In this document: positions 1 to 8,362 of the stretch, piece by piece
Numbering within the stretch: position 1 is the first letter of the stretch
Layout of the letters: the number at the start of each line of letters is the position of its first letter
Assembly (NCBI GenBank): GCA_017470935.1
Contig: JAFUXG010000021.1
Coordinates: forward strand, 18,959 to 82,958
Reading direction: 5' to 3'
Length of the DNA stretch: 64,000 bases
DNA from: Lachnospiraceae bacterium
GTDB taxonomy: Bacteria > Bacillota > Clostridia > Lachnospirales > Lachnospiraceae
Notes under the pieces: model-generated
The model's input: the letters and a program-made list of their open reading frames with translations, nothing else
Database searches by the model: none
What the model was told of the DNA's origin: nothing
Translations under genes and position numbers: made by a program

Positions 1-1
1 T

Positions 2-328
2 CCGGATACGGATTCATTTATGATTGCTGATAAAAAGGTGTTCATCACCCATGGACATAGGTTTTATGTGGGCGGTGGTGTTGATCACCTTAGAGAGTTT
101 GCAATTCAAAATGGTTACGATATTGCCATGTTTGGGCACACCCATGTACCTTTTCTGGAGGTGGGCGAGGAAGTCACCATATTGAATCCGGGGAGTATCT
201 CATATCCAAGGCAGGATGGGAGAAAGCATACATTTATGATGATAGATGTGGACCCCAAGGGCGGGTTCCACTACAATGTGGGTACTCTCAAGTCTTCATT
301 TAGGGATGTGTATGAGGGATTTTTCTAA
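2..328 (+). CDS. YfcE/MJ0936-type metallophosphoesterase, C-terminal part
   Basis: This is the C-terminal part of a calcineurin-like phosphodiesterase. The frame is open from base 2, so the start lies outside the window. Visible metal-binding motifs are the late ones of the family: FITHGH near the new N-terminus and FGHTHVP followed by LNPGSIS. This set is typical of the small YfcE/MJ0936 phosphodiesterases of about 160-180 residues. The family hydrolyses phosphodiester bonds with Mn2+ in the cytoplasm; the natural substrate is usually unknown. The internal ATG at base 20 is not the real start, because the preceding codons read as the expected family sequence. A pair of hairpins follows the stop codon. 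Confidence 0.85.
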   Translation, partial: PDTDSFMIADKKVFITHGHRFYVGGGVDHLREFAIQNGYDIAMFGHTHVPFLEVGEEVTILNPGSISYPRQDGRKHTFMMIDVDPKGGFHYNVGTLKSSFRDVYEGFF

Positions 329-337
329 ACTCTGTAT

Positions 338-388
338 ATCATGAGAAGTACTTCGTACATTCTCATGATCTCGAAAACTTCGTTTTCT
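338..388. repeat. two adjacent intergenic hairpins
   Basis: Bases 338-369 form a stem (ATCATGAGA with TCTCATGAT) that encloses a second small stem, GTAC-TTC-GTAC. Bases 373-386 form GAAAAC-TTC-GTTTTC. The inner stems share the TTC loop. There is no U-tract, so neither is a classical terminator. They lie between the YfcE-type gene and rlmD and may be REP-like extragenic palindromes or an mRNA 3'-end structure. Confidence 0.5.
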
Positions 389-535
389 CGTTATCTTATC
401 GGGTAATAGTAAAGTCTGCGCTGCGCTTGACCTTCCTTTCCTGACCATAAGATATACTATGTGGAAATGCAGGTTTAATAAGATAGAACATGGCAGGAAA
501 ACTTGAAGAACAGAAATATGCGAGGAATCAATAAG

Positions 536-2353
536 ATGAAAAAAGGACAGATCGTAGAAGGAATTGTGGAACGTTATACCTTTCCCAACAAGGGATATGT
601 GAATGTCGAAGACAGGTGGATATGTATAAAGGGCGCACTTCTTGGACAGAAAGTGCGTTTTTCTATTAAGAGGCTGAAGCATGGAGCTGGTGAGGGCAGG
701 CTTTTGGAGGTTTTGGAGAAGTCTTCTTTGGAGGATGTGGAGCCTTCCTGCCCACATTTTGGAGCCTGTGGAGGCTGCGCTTACCAGACCATGAGCTATG
801 AAAATCAACTGCGGTTAAAAGAGGAACAGGTGAAAAGACTGCTGGATAATGCAATTTTAACTGTGGATAAAAATGTGGAAAGTGTTGATAACTCGTTGGT
901 TCAGATGGGTGATAATAGCGCTGATGAGGATAATGAGATGGATGTGCCGCAGTTTTTCGGAGAGGATATTGCCGACAATCTTGGGAAAGAACACCCACAG
1001 AGAGCATATATATGGGAGGGGATTAAGGGAAGTCCTGTCACCACTGCATATCGCAACAAGATGGAGTATTCCTTTGGTGACGAGTATAAGGATGGACCAC
1101 TATCCCTGGGGATGCACAGAAAAGGGGGATTCCATGATATTGTGACCGTTGATCAATGCGTAATTGTAGATGATGATTACAATGCTATTATTCGGGCAGT
1201 CAGGGATTTCTATGAGGAGAAGCAGGTGCCATTTTATAAGAAAATGCAGCATGTGGGAATGTTAAGGCATCTGGTGGTAAGGCAGGCGGCCTGCAGTAAG
1301 GATATACTTGTTAATCTTGTTACGACCACAAGAGATGATCTGAGAGAAGATGTTGTTGCAAAAAAAGATCTAACCAGAGAAATCAGAGAAACGATTGCAC
1401 AAGATGATCCTAACACAGATAATGTTTTATCTGATGGCAGCGATGAAGTGAACGTGGACATGACAGGTGTTCAGGATGTTAATGATGAATTACAAAAAGA
1501 GCTGTCGGATAAATTATATCTTCCTGAATTACAGGAACGTTTGCTGTCACTTGATTTGTATGGAAGGATAGTGGGCATTCTCCACACATGGAATGACAGC
1601 CTTTCAGATGCAGTTGTACCCCAAAGGGTGATTACTTTATATGGGAAGGACTATCTGTATGAGGAGATATTGGGACTTAGGTTCAAGATTTCTCCCTTCT
1701 CATTTTTCCAGACCAATACAAGAAGTGCTGAGGTGCTATATGAGACAGCCAGGTCTTATGTTATGAGTATGGGGATATGTGATATAAGGGAAAAGGATGA
1801 GTTGAAGTCAAATGACAGTTATAACATACAAAACGATAGTAATGAAGATAGTGTTTCTGATGCGGATGATACGATGGCTAAAGGAGAAGCTTTAGCTTTG
1901 AACAGCTTTAAGGACAAGGTCATATTCGATCTGTACAGTGGCACAGGGACCATAGCCCAGATGTTAGCGCCTGTGGCAAAGAAGGTTGTGGGAATAGAGA
2001 TCGTAGAGGAGGCTGTTGAGGCAGCAAAGGAGAACGCGGCATTAAATGGTCTTACAAACTGCGAATTCATTGCTGGTGATGTGCTTAAGGTGCTTGATAC
2101 TGTAGAGGACAAGCCGGATATCATAGTGCTTGACCCGCCAAGGGACGGCTGCAATCCTAAGGCATTAGAGAAGATAATCGCCTACGGGGTTCCTGAAATG
2201 GTCTATATCTCCTGCAAGCCCACAAGTCTGGCAAGAGACTTGGTTACACTTCAGGCTAGGGGATATAGAGTGGTTAAGGCTTGTGCCGTGGATCAATTTC
2301 CGGGGACGTTGCATGTTGAAAGTATTGTATTGCTGTCAAAGGTGATATGTTGA
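536..2353 (+). CDS. rlmD: 23S rRNA (uracil-5)-methyltransferase, RlmD/RumA family
   Basis: SAM-dependent uracil-C5 methyltransferase of the TrmA/RlmD family, acting on ribosomal RNA in the cytoplasm. From the N-terminus it has a TRAM-like beta-barrel (about residues 1-60), a CX5CX2C iron-sulfur motif (Cys72, Cys78, Cys81) whose fourth ligand is probably the Cys of VDQC, and the methyltransferase core with DLYSGTGT (SAM loop), LDPPRDG, and the catalytic Cys in ISCKPTSL. The ATG at 536 is preferred over the upstream TTG 503 and ATG 518 because CGAGGAA sits 8-14 bases before it. At about 605 residues it is much longer than the usual 430-460. The excess lies in three acidic, low-complexity insertions (roughly residues 100-150, 265-320 and 410-450). 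Family assignment is secure; rlmD versus a paralog such as rlmCD cannot be settled. Confidence 0.9.
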   Translation: MKKGQIVEGIVERYTFPNKGYVNVEDRWICIKGALLGQKVRFSIKRLKHGAGEGRLLEVLEKSSLEDVEPSCPHFGACGGCAYQTMSYENQLRLKEEQVKRLLDNAILTVDKNVESVDNSLVQMGDNSADEDNEMDVPQFFGEDIADNLGKEHPQRAYIWEGIKGSPVTTAYRNKMEYSFGDEYKDGPLSLGMHRKGGFHDIVTVDQCVIVDDDYNAIIRAVRDFYEEKQVPFYKKMQHVGMLRHLVVRQAACSKDILVNLVTTTRDDLREDVVAKKDLTREIRETIAQDDPNTDNVLSDGSDEVNVDMTGVQDVNDELQKELSDKLYLPELQERLLSLDLYGRIVGILHTWNDSLSDAVVPQRVITLYGKDYLYEEILGLRFKISPFSFFQTNTRSAEVLYETARSYVMSMGICDIREKDELKSNDSYNIQNDSNEDSVSDADDTMAKGEALALNSFKDKVIFDLYSGTGTIAQMLAPVAKKVVGIEIVEEAVEAAKENAALNGLTNCEFIAGDVLKVLDTVEDKPDIIVLDPPRDGCNPKALEKIIAYGVPEMVYISCKPTSLARDLVTLQARGYRVVKACAVDQFPGTLHVESIVLLSKVIC

Positions 2354-2448
2354 GAATGGGGAAAGCTGGCAGAAATATTGAAAGTGTTAGTATTGCTTAT
2401 GAATTATATTCATTCTAACTTAAAATAGATAATTCAAGCTGAGCTTGG

Positions 2449-2492
2449 GACCATTTATTTTTGAAAGATTGAAAGTGAATGGTCTTTTTTGT
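2449..2492 (+). terminator. rho-independent terminator after rlmD
   Basis: GACCATT pairs with AATGGTC across an A/T-rich loop, and the 3' arm runs directly into TTTTTT. It ends the rlmD transcript. Confidence 0.7.
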
Positions 2493-2550
2493 ATGTAATT
2501 AAGTATTATGTGTCAAAATAAGATTATCAAATATCCTAGGAGGAATGAAT

Positions 2551-3402
2551 ATGAAGAAAGTTATTACATCACAGTTATTAGAAAATTACAGATTGTTTTT
2601 GAATGAACAGGAGAAGAGTAAATCTACCATACAAAAGTATATGAGCGATCTAAATAAGCTTACCGGATATGCTGATGGCAGAGAACTTACTAAGATGCTT
2701 TTGATAGAGTATAAGGACTATCTTAGGAATGAGAAGAAATATAAGACCAGCAGCATCAATTCCTATCTTGTTGCAGCAAATCGTTTCTTTGATTATATGG
2801 AGTGGTATGACCTGAAGGTGAAACCATTTAAGGTGCAGAAGGAGGTATTTGTTCCGGAAGACAGGGAGCTTTCGAAAGAGGAATATAAGAAGCTGCTTTG
2901 GACAGCAGCTGCTTGTAAAAAAACAAAAATAGGAATGGTAATACAGACCATATGTGCAACTGGAATTCGCATCAGTGAGTTGTCTGCCATTACAGTACCG
3001 TCAATAAAGAGAGGTGTTGTATTTATATATAATAAAGGAAAAGAACGCCAGGTGCTGTTGTCGAGAGATATACAATTAAAGCTTCTTCAATATATCAGAA
3101 AGAATGGTATCAAGAGTGGAGCCGTGTTTCAGACAATATCCGGAAAGCCGCTTGACCGCACTTATGTCTGGCGGGAAATGAAAAAGCTATGTGATAGCGC
3201 TGGTGTAAATAAGAGTAAGGTTTTTCCGCATAATCTCAGACATCTGTTCGCAAGAACATTTTACAATCTGTATAAGGATATAGCAAAACTAGCTGATATA
3301 TTGGGACATAGTAATATTGAAACCACGAGGATATATATAAGAGAATCAGGTGTGGAATATATGAAACAGCTGAATAGCTTAAAACTTGTGTTAAAAATGT
3401 AA
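2551..3402 (+). CDS. tyrosine recombinase (phage integrase family)
   Basis: Site-specific tyrosine recombinase of 283 residues. It has an N-terminal SAM-like core-binding domain (about residues 5-90) and a C-terminal catalytic domain with the full residue set visible: Arg140 in TGIRISEL, Lys164, His227 and Arg230 in HNLRHLF, His253 in LGHSN and nucleophile Tyr262 in TRIYIR. It should therefore be active. The start at 2551 is chosen over the ATG at 2545 because AGGAGG (2538-2543) is 7 bases before it. The stop codon lies immediately before a 30-bp palindrome whose inverted copy lies 1.47 kb downstream, so these are good candidates for its target sites. It lacks the extra Arm-binding domain of large phage integrases and looks like a XerC/D-type or invertase-type enzyme. 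Confidence 0.9.
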   Translation: MKKVITSQLLENYRLFLNEQEKSKSTIQKYMSDLNKLTGYADGRELTKMLLIEYKDYLRNEKKYKTSSINSYLVAANRFFDYMEWYDLKVKPFKVQKEVFVPEDRELSKEEYKKLLWTAAACKKTKIGMVIQTICATGIRISELSAITVPSIKRGVVFIYNKGKERQVLLSRDIQLKLLQYIRKNGIKSGAVFQTISGKPLDRTYVWREMKKLCDSAGVNKSKVFPHNLRHLFARTFYNLYKDIAKLADILGHSNIETTRIYIRESGVEYMKQLNSLKLVLKM

Positions 3403-3432
3403 ATATCCACATAATGATTATTATGTGGATAT
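3403..3432. repeat. 30-bp palindromic site, left copy (candidate recombination site)
   Basis: A perfect 13-bp inverted repeat (ATATCCACATAAT / ATTATGTGGATAT) surrounds the 4-base centre GATT, starting one base after the recombinase stop codon. There is no following U-tract. The copy at 4878-4907 carries the centre as AATC, so the two are in inverted orientation. Size and shape (paired 11-13 bp arms around a short centre) fit the core sites of tyrosine recombinases. Confidence 0.65.
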
Positions 3433-3609
3433 CATTTACAACAAATATAATAATAACATTTTAGTGGTATAAATGCAAATACTTTTACATAAAAATCCAG
3501 TCGACGTTATAATATTTGATACATAAATACGCAATTTTGGTCATACAAGGGTTTTAACCTTTTATGCAATTCATCCTCTGATTGTTTAGAGAGGCGGGAA
3601 AAACCATAG

Positions 3610-3774
3610 TCAGTATACCTTGATATCAATTCCGGATATGGTAAGGCATATATATAGTACTTTCATTGCGACATCAATAGAAGCTTTTTTGATTATAGGT
3701 AATATAAAATCCTCAAAAATAACTAAACCTATTCCTTTTAAATCAGGATGATTGCAGCCCATAGCCTTTTTCAT
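3610..3774 (-). pseudogene. unrecognised short minus-strand reading frame, probable gene remnant
   Basis: A 54-codon frame begins at the ATG ending at 3774 and reads a protein-like sequence with GLVIFEDFILP and KKASIDVAM. No ribosome binding site precedes it. A different frame just upstream (about 3760-3840) also reads protein-like sequence, which suggests a frameshifted remnant. I do not recognise the family. The rest of 3433-3845 shows nothing else identifiable. Confidence 0.25.
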
Positions 3775-3845
3775 CACATACAGTAAAATTAGTTATATCA
3801 ATGTTGTCATTTGGTGATGTACCTATATGTGTACAGCAGAATAAG

Positions 3846-4028
3846 TCATTTTTTAGCATCTTCTTCCCTTCGTATCTCTAACATTTTTTTCTCTAGTTCA
3901 TGTGCCTCTTTGCGCAATTTCTCGTGATCAGGTGCAGGAGTACTCAATATTTGCTCAAAAATCGCCTTACCCAAATCAGGAGGAAGATTAGTCATGCTTG
4001 GTTTTCCGTATCTTGTAGAATAAGCCAT
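3846..4028 (-). CDS. small hydrophilic protein of unknown function (60 aa)
   Basis: Sixty-residue protein starting MAYSTRYGK. The start at 4028 is chosen because GGAGGT precedes it at good distance; the upstream in-frame ATG at 4043 overlaps that ribosome binding site. The C-terminal half is a charged amphipathic helix rich in Glu, Lys and Arg (LRKEAHELEKKML) and probably a short coiled coil. It lies inside the segment bounded by the two palindromic sites. I do not recognise the family. The good ribosome binding site argues that it is a real gene. Confidence 0.5.
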   Translation of the reverse strand: MAYSTRYGKPSMTNLPPDLGKAIFEQILSTPAPDHEKLRKEAHELEKKMLEIRREEDAKK

Positions 4029-4180
4029 ATAGTACACCTCCAATCATTAATTATAAAGTATTTATAGCGTTTCATCTAACTACTATTATTATATGTCACA
4101 TCAAAGTTATTATCAAGAAATAAAGATGGTTTTTCAATAAAATTTCATCAGTATATGAATTTAATATAATAATTCTTGTT

Positions 4181-4763
4181 TTATTTTTTTATCAAGCATT
4201 TCTTGCCCTGGAATGCGAAACCGTACTTAAGAATTCTATCCTCAGGAATGCCATGTGCCATAAGATCTGCTGCATACTGGTGTATCCTCCAACTTCTCAC
4301 GAATTATCATATCGCACTTTAGATAGCCTGATGCTAAGAGCAGGCTCCACACTGCATCTATATCATTATCAAGTTGGTTGAAAATGATCTGTTCATAATT
4401 ATTATATAGTCTAGCGATAAGTTCATTAATAACTTCCTTGGTTTTCTCATAGGTATCCTGTTTCACTCCGGCAAATGAGAGAAAGATAACAGGATATGTT
4501 CCCTGAAGCTTTCTGAATTTCTCATCCTTCCATACATCAAGCCCTTCAAAAAGATCACTTCTTCCTTCGTACTTATTGGAGAAGAAATAATCCAGCATGC
4601 TCATGGTAAGTGTCTTTCCGAAGCGACGAGGACGGGTGATCAATGTAACTGTATCCTGTCCATTCTACCAATCTTTGATAAATGATGTTTTATCAACATA
4701 GAAACAATTATTCTCTATCAAACTTGCATAATCCTGTGCACCAATTGAAATTGTTCTAGGCAT
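4181..4763 (-). pseudogene. AAA-ATPase/PD-(D/E)XK (AAA_9, DUF1703 type) gene, broken
   Basis: The gene starts at ATG 4763 behind AAGGAGGTGCGATA and reads the N-terminus of the AAA_9-type ATPases (MPRTISIGAQDY, then VDKTSFIKDW). It is broken twice. A TAG at 4665-4667 replaces what is normally a second Trp in the DWW motif; reading resumes in frame with LITRPRRFGKTLTMSML, the Walker A region. After LLASGYLK the central part is missing, and the typical tail of these proteins (YAADLMAHGIPEDRI, YGFAFQGKK) appears in another frame and ends at 4181. Intact relatives are about 500-550 residues with a C-terminal nuclease-like domain. These are abundant accessory genes in Clostridia and Bacteroidetes, of unknown role. 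The product here must be inactive. Confidence 0.85.
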
Positions 4764-4877
4764 TATCGCACCTCCTTAAGAAAACCAACCCAAATATATA
4801 ACTAATAATATTATCTGCCCATTTAATACACATAATAAATCAAATTATATGGTTTGTCACTTTGTTTTCGTAAGGAG

Positions 4878-4907
4878 ATATCCACATAATAATCATTATG
4901 TGGACAT
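4878..4907. repeat. 30-bp palindromic site, right copy, inverted
   Basis: Reverse complement of the site at 3403-3432, with one mismatch at 4905 (C instead of T). The centre is AATC instead of GATT, which fixes the orientation as inverted. Similarity stops at the 30-bp boundary on both sides, as expected of discrete recombination sites rather than of a transposon end. Confidence 0.65.
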
Positions 4908-5055
4908 GTTAATTACTCATTACAAAATAGAAAATGTACCTTGATAATTGCATACTTTACATTAGGTTTTTCTTGACAAACAAGAACATATGTTCTAATA
5001 TGCTATTATAGAATATTTTTAGATATTGTTTGTGGTTTTGTTTAAGGAGATGCCT

Positions 5056-6018
5056 ATGGATAAACTTTATTCTGATTTTGCATATGATGATGCATTTCGG
5101 ACTGCAGAAACCGAATGCGATGATCTGCTGATTCCCTTTGTGAATTATTTTCATAATGAAAGCTATGGAAGTTCAGCGAAGATTATAAGAGGGCGCAACG
5201 AACATTTTATAGAACATCCGGATCATTCGGAGGATAAGAGAATTACGGACTCGTCCTTTACGATTGAAGATTATGGCAAGAGGCGGGAGTATCATTACGA
5301 ATGTGAGAGCAAGGCGTATGATGATACGGTTTTGGTCCGCATGTTTGAATACGATGCACAGATTGCTTTGGATCATGCAGATTTAGGAAAACATTGTCTG
5401 CATGTGGATATTCCATATAGTGGAATCCTTCTTTTGAGAGGGAAAGGTGATTTTGATGAGGCGGATATCGAACTATCTACACCGGGTGGGACGGTAAGAT
5501 ATCCTGTAAGAGTTAGACGTATGTCGGAATTGAGTCTTGATGATATATTTGAGAAACATTTATATCTATTGCTTCCGTTTTATATTTTTAATCTTGAGAA
5601 TGAATTGGATGGAATGGATACGAATTCGGATGAATTGGAGAAATTCTCTGATCTATACAGGGAGATCATTTCAAGGCTTGAGAAGGAGACGGAAAAAGGG
5701 TACTTGTCGTTATTTTCTTGTAGTGTTATAATAAGCTTAATCCACAAGATTGCTTATAAGATGACAATGAAGCGAGAGAATGTGCAGAAGAGAGTAGGTG
5801 ATATCATGGGTGGAAGAGTTTTGGATTTGGAAGTGATCAAAGCGCATCGTGAGGGAATAGTGGAAGGAGAAGCACGTGGAGAAGCACGTGGAGAAGTGCG
5901 TGGTGAGGCACGTGGCAGGGAGAAGAGCATTGCCAGACTTGCTGAACATTATATGTCACAAGACCCAACGCTGGAGAGATCGAAGGCACTCGAGATGGCT
6001 GCAAAGATACTGGGATAA
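5056..6018 (+). CDS. PD-(D/E)XK nuclease-like protein of the Rpn/transposase-associated type
   Basis: Protein of 320 residues. The N-terminal two-thirds resemble the PD-(D/E)XK nuclease-fold proteins common in Clostridia (annotated as Rpn family or hypothetical): an opening FAYDDAFRTAE, an Asp in ITDSSF and a core YHYECESKAY that supplies the D...ExExK-like catalytic pattern. The C-terminus carries repeated EARGEARGEVRG units followed by a short helical segment, a hallmark of this group. The start at 5056 follows AAGGAG with 6-base spacing; the upstream in-frame start at 5026 has none. Rpn-type proteins promote recombination and DNA cleavage in other bacteria; for this group the role is unknown. 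It lies next to the recombinase segment in an accessory island. Confidence 0.6.
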   Translation: MDKLYSDFAYDDAFRTAETECDDLLIPFVNYFHNESYGSSAKIIRGRNEHFIEHPDHSEDKRITDSSFTIEDYGKRREYHYECESKAYDDTVLVRMFEYDAQIALDHADLGKHCLHVDIPYSGILLLRGKGDFDEADIELSTPGGTVRYPVRVRRMSELSLDDIFEKHLYLLLPFYIFNLENELDGMDTNSDELEKFSDLYREIISRLEKETEKGYLSLFSCSVIISLIHKIAYKMTMKRENVQKRVGDIMGGRVLDLEVIKAHREGIVEGEARGEARGEVRGEARGREKSIARLAEHYMSQDPTLERSKALEMAAKILG

Positions 6019-6066
6019 AGGAATCAGGATAGATATATTTGAATAGGATGATATTAGGATACGAAC

Positions 6067-6107
6067 CCGATGTAAAGTGTGTGATGGACTTTACATCGGT
6101 TTTTTTT
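6067..6107 (+). terminator. rho-independent terminator
   Basis: CCGATGTAAAG pairs perfectly with CTTTACATCGG (11 bp) around an 11-base loop, followed by eight T. It ends the PD-(D/E)XK gene and separates it from the glycan locus. Confidence 0.9.
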
Positions 6108-6275
6108 AAATTAATTAATGAGGAAAATATTATTAGTTGAGAAGGTTGCAGATTAAATTTTGTAATTGTTTAAAAAATCAGACATGTGCAAGGGCGTTAC
6201 TGTGAACTACATGTGGATAAATCAGATGCAGAAATTGCAGACAGAGGATTATCTTACTTTGGGAGACATGAAAAT

Positions 6276-7310
6276 ATGAAAGAGCAATATTTGATAACAG
6301 AGGGTGAGTATGTAAAAAGAGCTATATATGAAGGCAGATATATTTGGTTTATGTATGGAACGATGTTGTATCGATTTGATGTAAATCAAAATGAATGGAA
6401 GAAGATGGCGATACTCCCGGAAGCGTATGGATTGGGACTGAAAATTGATTTCAATTTAATATTTAATGGGAAACATATTTTCGTGTACTCTAGTTTGAAA
6501 AATAGATGCTTGATTCTCGACGAAAACGGACATATGGAAAATGAAATATGCCTGAATTCAGAAAATATAACATTTGAAAATCGGTCATATTACCTTGAAC
6601 GATTTAAAGACGATGTACTCTGCATTCCGGTTTTTGAAGGGGATATTATATGGATGCGTTCTAACGGTAAAGTAGAATATTTCAGCGAGTGGAGAAAACA
6701 ATTGGATGATATTTTAAAAAGTAAGAAAACAAAATTAAAAAAAGTTCGTTTTTATGAATCGGTCATTAAAAATGAAGAGTTAATAATAAATGTAGGATGT
6801 GAGGATGCTGATCGATTCTGTGTGATTGACACTCAGAAATGGGATGTGAAAAAAGTAATAGAGACACCATTTTTCGGCATTAATCATGGGACAGTTTTTG
6901 ATGGTAAATACATATGGTTTCAGAATTCGTCAGACAATGGCAACAGGCTGATAAAAATGAAGCTTGATAATATTGATGATTACAATGTGTGGGAATTACC
7001 AGATATATTTGAAAACAAAATATTCTTTTCGTCAAGGAATGGAGCCGTTTACATTTCGGACAGAGCCGGTACATACGCCGCAATTATTAATGGCAGAATT
7101 GAAATGCTAAACAAAGTAAGAAAAACAATGCTTGATATAAGGTGTTGTGAAAAAACAGGGAAAATACTTTTTTACAGTAATGGAGAATTCCAGCTTTTTG
7201 ATGTGGAAAGCGCAGAAACCATAAAAATACCGATTCCAATGACAACAGACTTGGAGGTTTTTCTTAATCAAATATTAACCTATAATTCAAAGGATAGGAG
7301 GCGTAGATAA
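6276..7310 (+). CDS. unrecognised protein with beta-propeller-like repeats
   Basis: I do not recognise a named family. The protein (344 residues from this start) is rich in Trp, Tyr and Phe and shows loosely repeated segments of the type GRYIWF...LYRFD, GKHIFVYSS and GKYIWFQNSS...LIKM, spaced 40-60 residues apart. This suggests a Kelch- or WD-like propeller. There is no signal peptide or membrane segment. The ATG at 6276 follows GGGAGA with 9-base spacing; the frame is also open back to a GTG at 6186, where no ribosome binding site is seen. It stops just before the next gene and opens the glycan locus, so it may bind or modify the glycan or its acceptor. Confidence 0.5.
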   Translation: MKEQYLITEGEYVKRAIYEGRYIWFMYGTMLYRFDVNQNEWKKMAILPEAYGLGLKIDFNLIFNGKHIFVYSSLKNRCLILDENGHMENEICLNSENITFENRSYYLERFKDDVLCIPVFEGDIIWMRSNGKVEYFSEWRKQLDDILKSKKTKLKKVRFYESVIKNEELIINVGCEDADRFCVIDTQKWDVKKVIETPFFGINHGTVFDGKYIWFQNSSDNGNRLIKMKLDNIDDYNVWELPDIFENKIFFSSRNGAVYISDRAGTYAAIINGRIEMLNKVRKTMLDIRCCEKTGKILFYSNGEFQLFDVESAETIKIPIPMTTDLEVFLNQILTYNSKDRRRR

Positions 7311-7311
7311 T

Positions 7312-8362
7312 ATGAAATTGAAAGATAACACGCTTTATTTGCATATTGGAATGCCGAAGAGTGGGACAAGTGCTATTCAGACGTTTTTATATAAAAACAA
7401 TGAGAAACTTAAAAGCTACGGATATGAATATCCGGATTTGAAGGGGGAGTTAATTAATAAATTTGATTACAGAGAGGATTTAAGGGAAAAAAATGGTAGC
7501 GTTCTTACGGAATCTCCGCATTATGTCTCGTTTCATTATGGGGGGGCAAAAGTGGACTTATATATGGAATTTGATTAAGGAAAAATTAAAGTGTTACAAT
7601 GTGCTCCTTTCTGATGAAAGATGGTTTTTCAACTATGAACAACTCTTGGAGGGAGTATTGGGGGAAACAAATAACATCAAGATCATTTTGTATATCCGAC
7701 CACAGTATGATTTTTTGGAAAGCTATTACAAAGAAAGATTGCGCTGGAAAGATTATAAAGAAGAAACTTTTGATTGTTTTATCAAGGGTTTTGATATGTC
7801 ACGATTGAATTATGAGGATATTGTAGAAAAAGTTACAAATTTAATTGGAAAAGATAATTTAATATTGAGATTATATGAAAAGGAAAGGCTTTCATCATCC
7901 AGCATATATGATGATTTTATTGGGAGCTTAGATTCGGTGATAGATGTGTCAGATATGTACAAGCCAGATGTAATAAACAAAAGTCTTGAAGGAATAAATT
8001 CGCAATTGCAACGCCTGATGAATGGCTTATTGAAAGATGGGAAATATACGGAGTATAAGCGTTATAATGAGTCGCTTAAAAAAGTAAATAGTACAAAGCA
8101 ATACACTTATTGAAAAGATAGAGATGAAATAAATGCTTTGATGAACAATTTTAACGCTGGAAATGAGTATGTACGCCAAATGTTTTTCCCACACAAAGAA
8201 AGTTTGTTTATAGAAAATGATGATAGAGAATATATGCCGATGCTTTCACAAACAGAGGAAGAATTGGCAAAAAGTTTTTTCTCCTTGCTACTCGACAGGG
8301 CTGAATATCTTCAATGGCAAATTAATGAACTAAAAAAAGGAATGGACAATGAAATATTTTGA
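7312..8362 (+). pseudogene. sulfotransferase-like gene with a frameshift and an in-frame stop
   Basis: The 5' part reads LHIGMPKSGTSAIQ, the PAPS 5'-phosphosulfate loop of sulfotransferase-family proteins. At the run of seven G (7540-7546) the frame is lost and a TAA-terminated tail follows. The next frame continues with the expected sequence (LSDERWFFN, then IILYIRPQYDFLESYY, the 3'-phosphate motif) until a TGA at 8111-8113, after which the same frame continues to 8362. Removing one G would rejoin the first two parts, but the later stop remains, so the gene is probably dead. It follows the propeller-like gene by one base and belongs to the sulfation genes of the locus. Confidence 0.8.

Noticed and set aside
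7540-7546. G7 run as a functioning phase-variation switch
   Set aside because: Kept only as a possibility, because a second, unrelated stop (TGA 8111) already disrupts the same gene.
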